This document shows, piece by piece, positions 15,821 to 17,934 of a DNA stretch of 17,934 bases. Source of the DNA: Deltaproteobacteria bacterium. Lineage in GTDB: Bacteria; Chloroflexota; Dehalococcoidia; Dehalococcoidales; BS750m-G39. Numbering within the stretch: the stretch's first letter is position 1; each line of letters opens with the position of its first letter. Below the pieces are notes generated by a model. That model did not search any database, had not been told where the DNA came from, and worked only from the letters and a program-made list of their open reading frames with translations. The position numbers and the translations under genes were made by a program. Location of the stretch: the NCBI GenBank assembly GCA_030606505.1, contig JAUWGI010000005.1:1-17934 (forward strand). Reading direction: 5' to 3'.

Positions 15821-16156
15821 TTAATATCTTCTCTGTCTTCCTCCCCCGGATCTACCACCACCACCAAATCCGCCACCTCTTCTGTCGCCATAGGACCCAC
15901 CGCTTCCGCTGTCAGAACGGGGACGTGCGGCATTCACGGTGAGAGTCCGGTCTTTTACCGTCTTGCCATTGAGGGCTGCGATTGCCGCCTGACCCTCGGA
16001 CACTGAAGGCATCTCGACAAAGGCAAATCCTCTGGCTCTACCACTATATTTGTCGGTTGGAATAGCTATAGATTCTACCTTTCCAAAAGAGGCGAAATCT
16101 GCCCTTAACTCCTCTTCGGTCACGTCATAAGATAAGTTACCTACATAGATTCTCAT
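15821..16156 (-). CDS. Small RRM-domain RNA-binding protein with glycine-rich tail
   Basis: 111 residues. The RRM (1-78) has RNP2 IYVGNL (3-8) and RNP1 RGFAFVEM (42-49), followed by a Gly/Ser/Arg tail (GGGFGGGGRSGGG, ending RQRRY). This is the standard bacterial glycine-rich RNA-binding protein layout known from cyanobacteria and many other phyla, typically acting as an RNA chaperone under cold stress. GGAGG lies about 8 bases before ATG. It sits between the zinc-ribbon genes and the diverged RRM paralogue. The shared ending RQRRY in both RRM proteins supports a tandem duplication. Confidence 0.93.
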   Translation of the reverse strand: MRIYVGNLSYDVTEEELRADFASFGKVESIAIPTDKYSGRARGFAFVEMPSVSEGQAAIAALNGKTVKDRTLTVNAARPRSDSGSGGSYGDRRGGGFGGGGRSGGGRQRRY

Positions 16157-16199
16157 ATTAGAACCCTCCTTGTTAATTGTGTAATCCTTGTTCTAGTGG

Positions 16200-16229
16200 C
16201 ACACAGGTCAGGAGTACCTGGCCTGTGTG
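16200..16229. promoter_or_regulatory. Stem-loop between zinc-ribbon and RRM genes
   Basis: CACACAGG-T-CAGG (16200-16212) pairs with CCTG-G-CCTGTGTG (16217-16229) around AGTA: 12 pairs plus one T-G position that is a mismatch in the minus-strand transcript. No U run follows on the minus strand, so it is not a standard terminator. It may be a leader or processing element for the RRM mRNA. Confidence 0.5.
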
Positions 16230-16280
16230 TGTCTTCAAAAGCAAACCAGCATTAGCTGCTCACGTAGAGGCGCAAAGCAT

Positions 16281-16469
16281 TCACCACTTGGAACTTTGGT
16301 TGTAGTTTCCGCTATCGGAACGCTGCGCTTTGTTGGCTCGACGGCATGAGGGACAGCGCTTAGGCTCATTGGTAAAGCCTTTAGACTGGAAGAACTCTTG
16401 TTCCCCAGCGCTGAAAGTGAATGTAGTTCCACAATCGGAACATTGGATCGCCTTATCCTGAAAGCTCAT
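16281..16469 (-). CDS. Small zinc-ribbon protein (zf-trcl-like), copy 1
   Basis: 62 residues with two CxxC pairs, C10-x2-C13 and C39-x2-C42, spaced as in the probable zinc-ribbon family often found as small stand-alone proteins next to RNA-related genes. FTFSAGEQEFFQSKG lies between the pairs and is typical. The tail (NKAQRSDSGNYNQSSKW) is polar. AGGAGG lies about 6 bases before ATG, but this site and the start lie in one arm of an 11-bp inverted repeat. The function is unknown; RNA or nucleic-acid binding is inferred from the fold and from RRM and helicase neighbours. A close duplicate lies directly upstream. Confidence 0.85.
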   Translation of the reverse strand: MSFQDKAIQCSDCGTTFTFSAGEQEFFQSKGFTNEPKRCPSCRRANKAQRSDSGNYNQSSKW

Positions 16470-16515
16470 TGGATGACCTCCTTTCTTCTATTAGTTGGAG
16501 TTCGGGTCATCCAAT
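16468..16515 (-). promoter_or_regulatory. Leader hairpin hiding ribosome site and start of zinc-ribbon copy 1
   Basis: In the transcript ATTGGATGACC (16515-16505) can pair over 11 bases with GGTCATCCAAT (16478-16468), plus one G-U. The second arm holds the last GG of the GGAGG site (16481-16477) and the first two bases of the ATG. The loop is 26 bases. This geometry would reduce initiation unless the stem opens. Confidence 0.7.
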
Positions 16516-16736
16516 ACTTGGTATAAATTTAAACGGAACATATGCTGCCAGGATCTGGATCTGTAGCTGTAGTCACCATCTCCGTAACGCTTTGTCTTCC
16601 TTGCTGCATGGCACGAGGGACAGCGCTTAGGCTCATTGGTAAAGCCTTTAGACTGGAAGAACTCTTGTTCCCCAGCGCTGAAGGTGAAGGTAGTCCCACA
16701 ATCGGAACATTGGATTGCCTTGTCCTGAAAACTTAT
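16491..16736 (-). CDS. Zinc-ribbon protein copy 2 with non-canonical ATA start
   Basis: The frame encodes 81 residues. Residues 2-42 are identical to copy 1, including C10-x2-C13 and C39-x2-C42; then comes a different tail rich in Tyr, Ser and Arg, ending in sequence derived from the copy 1 leader. The codon aligned with the copy 1 ATG is ATA (16736-16734), with GGAGG at the same distance, and no ATG, GTG or TTG lies in frame nearby. Seven base differences in codons 2-42 are all synonymous, which argues that the protein was kept by selection. So it may use ATA as a weak start, or it may have lost its start recently. It would be first in the operon. Functional status is uncertain. Confidence 0.65.
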   Translation of the reverse strand: MSFQDKAIQCSDCGTTFTFSAGEQEFFQSKGFTNEPKRCPSCHAARKTKRYGDGDYSYRSRSWQHMFRLNLYQVLDDPNSN

Positions 16737-16784
16737 TGGATGACCTCCTCTCTTTATAATTAGTTAGAGTTCGGGCCATCCAAT
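16735..16784 (-). promoter_or_regulatory. Leader hairpin of zinc-ribbon copy 2
   Basis: ATTGGATGGCC (16784-16774) pairs with GGTCATCCAAT (16745-16735) over 11 positions, one being a G-U pair. The final A of the ATA codon adds one more pair. The loop is 28 bases. The only arm difference from copy 1 keeps pairing at the RNA level. Confidence 0.68.
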
Positions 16785-16853
16785 ACTTAAGAAAACTCTG
16801 TGTCAGTAGCTTCCGAGAAGCTTGTTATAACCTAAACCGAAACCATTACACTA

Positions 16854-16882
16854 ATAATACACCAAAGCGGCCAACTTTGCAA
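16854..16882 (-). promoter_or_regulatory. Probable promoter of the zinc-ribbon/RRM/helicase operon
   Basis: On the minus strand TTGCAA (16882-16877, 4 of 6) is followed after 17 bases by TATTAT (16859-16854, 5 of 6). The predicted start near 16847 gives a leader of about 110 bases before the first zinc-ribbon gene. A TTGACA at 16897-16892 has no well-spaced -10 box. Confidence 0.55.
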
Positions 16883-16904
16883 GTAAATAAGTGTCAAGAC
16901 GGCA

Positions 16905-16922
16905 ACTCAGGCATGCCTGAGT
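16905..16922. promoter_or_regulatory. Perfect 18-bp palindrome upstream of the operon promoter
   Basis: ACTCAGGCATGCCTGAGT is fully self-complementary. It lies 23 bases upstream of the -35 box and 70 bases past the stop of the coiled-coil gene. There is no loop and no T run, so an operator for a dimeric regulator fits better than a terminator. Confidence 0.5.
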
Positions 16923-16991
16923 ACAATATTAATACAGGAATTTGAAAATAATCGAGGAACTAGGTCATCTTGCTGCCCATATCTATTCAGC

Positions 16992-17294
16992 TCACTCCGG
17001 CGGCTGCTTTTTGGCCTTGAGCTTTTTCGCCTCTTGGGCCTTGGCTATCGCCTTCTCTCTGGCTAAATAGGCTTCCCTTCTTGCCTGGTCTTTAGCTATC
17101 TCATCGATTTCCTCAGCGGCGCGCTTCTCCGATCGCCTGGTTTCACTTTCTTTCTGAGCCTCTTCAATCGCCTGTTCTTTAGCCAAATAGGCTTCCTTTC
17201 TCGCCTGCTCTTTGGCTAGTCGCCGAGCTTCCTCTGCAGCGCGCTTTTCTACTCGCTTGGCCTCTTTGAGAGATTGTTTTTCTTGGTCTCTCAT
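16992..17294 (-). CDS. Highly charged helical repeat protein of unknown function
   Basis: 100 residues, almost entirely Glu, Lys, Arg, Ala and Gln, with no Cys and no membrane segment. It is built of two 40-residue units: residues 16-47 and 56-87 are identical at 22 of 32 positions, sharing EKRAAEE, QAR and EAYLA. Such composition forms a long coiled coil or a single charged helix. I chose ATG 17294 because GAGGT lies about 6 bases upstream; starts at 17312 and 17342 lack a good site. It is unrecognised; TolA-like linkers and nucleic-acid-associated helical proteins have similar composition. It is separated from the RNA operon by about 250 bases and has its own promoter-like signal. Confidence 0.7.
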   Translation of the reverse strand: MRDQEKQSLKEAKRVEKRAAEEARRLAKEQARKEAYLAKEQAIEEAQKESETRRSEKRAAEEIDEIAKDQARREAYLAREKAIAKAQEAKKLKAKKQPPE

Positions 17295-17420
17295 CGTTCT
17301 ACCTCTCAACATTGGATAATCATGAAACCGGCCGTAAATCACTTTGTTGCAGCAACTTGCGTCCTCGGAATCGAGGGGGCTTGGGACATGGGCAAACTCC
17401 GCACAAGACTAATCCCGTAT

Positions 17421-17429
17421 ATTATACCA
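17421..17429 (-). promoter_or_regulatory. Extended -10 promoter of the charged helical protein gene
   Basis: On the minus strand TGGTATAAT (17429-17421) combines a TG extension with a perfect -10 box. No good -35 box is seen, as is usual for extended -10 promoters. The predicted leader is about 120 bases. Confidence 0.55.
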
Positions 17430-17934
17430 GAAAACATAGATCCAAATATGTATTAAGACGGTCATAGACCTTCGATGGCAAGAGCAATCCAGGCTAGCCA
17501 GTACCAATTATACTACTCGTTTCATCCCCGATAAATAGGAATAGCCCTGCTGACCGAATGCCTATGATTTGTCAATTTGGCGAAATTCCCTTCCGCCCGT
17601 TGGGGGAGGAAAATCTAGCTAGGTTTTCAGATATAACAAAAGCCCCAATTGTTATATGACGAGGGTTCGAGGAAAAACTATGCACATCTACAATCGTACT
17701 CAAATCTACAGACTAAGCCTTTTTTCATTTCAAGTTTCAATGCAATCGCTGAGTCATTGTTAGTCTAGTGGAGGGCTAATGGTCGTGAAATGGCCAGTAT
17801 TTTCTGCTTTGTATTGACCTATTTGCATCAAATTAAACGTCTTCGGGCCCAATGACGTGCTACTAAAGATGCTGGCAAAACGCCAAGCGTGGAACAGCTT
17901 CAGGGCGTTAGCAGAATGTTAGCAAATGGTTGGC
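17430..17934. other. Region without recognisable gene (505 bases)
   Basis: No frame on either strand has a convincing start, ribosome site or family match. The stretch is AT-rich. The only structure seen is a 9-bp inverted repeat, ATATAACAA (17631-17639) and TTGTTATAT (17649-17657), with a 9-base loop and no T run. Confidence 0.6.

Larger units (their letters stand above)
16348..16788 (-). repeat. Tandem duplication of the zinc-ribbon gene with its leader
   Basis: The segment 16348-16519 recurs at 16615-16788. It includes a block of 68 identical bases from 16348 and covers the coding part from the second CxxC back through the start and ribosome site to the inverted repeat of the leader. The parts 3' of the second CxxC differ completely between copies. 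Confidence 0.9.

Noticed and set aside
16200..16788. Repeated units considered as a CRISPR-like array
   Set aside because: There are only two units of about 270 bases and they are protein-coding. This is a tandem gene duplication, not a repeat-spacer array.
17631..17657. 9-bp AT-rich inverted repeat considered as terminator or attachment site
   Set aside because: It has no T run, no neighbouring gene and low complexity arms, so it may be chance.

Overview
The window is about 17.9 kb of bacterial DNA. It suggests an anaerobic, mainly heterotrophic bacterium. Iron-sulfur and flavin oxidoreductases, a 4-hydroxybutyryl-CoA dehydratase-type enzyme, a branched-chain-type solute importer and a Pro/Thr-linked binding lipoprotein together resemble sediment Chloroflexota (Dehalococcoidia-like). 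That placement is an inference from gene content, not a measured result.

Left part (1-7141): central carbon and electron metabolism. A 4-hydroxybutyryl-CoA dehydratase-family enzyme runs leftward out of the window. Diverging from it is a rightward run of an ADP-forming acyl-CoA (succinyl-CoA type) ligase beta and alpha pair, a CCG-domain (HdrB/LutA-like) iron-sulfur protein, a LUD plus ferredoxin-domain (LutB-like) protein and a pyridine nucleotide-disulfide flavoprotein. The genes are tightly packed or overlapping except for a 68-base gap after the ligase. They look like a CoA-thioester and electron-transfer module.

Middle part (7142-13573): leftward genes. These are a COG1237-type metallo-beta-lactamase-fold protein, a CocE/NonD-type serine hydrolase with its own good promoter and terminator, and a livK-livH-livM importer set without ATPase genes. 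A strong sigma-70-type promoter precedes the binding-protein gene, and a large nested stem separates that gene from the permeases.

Boundary (13574-14095): a gene-free stretch holding the 3' half of a tRNA-Lys(CTT) gene (anticodon loop to CCA) with no matching 5' half, next to short direct and inverted repeats. This is what the inner end of a tRNA-targeted integrated element would look like. If so, the element lies to the right.

Right part (14096-17934): a leftward RNA-remodelling island. From its promoter it carries two tandem-duplicated small zinc-ribbon genes, two small RRM RNA-binding proteins of identical length, and a RhlE-like DEAD-box helicase ending at an intrinsic terminator. Both zinc-ribbon copies have a leader in which an 11-bp stem can hide part of the Shine-Dalgarno sequence and the start codon. 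The upstream copy starts at ATA instead of ATG, yet differs from its twin only synonymously over codons 2-42. A cold- or structure-responsive RNA regulon is the best reading. Further right lie a repeat-built, highly charged helical protein and about 500 bases without a recognisable gene.
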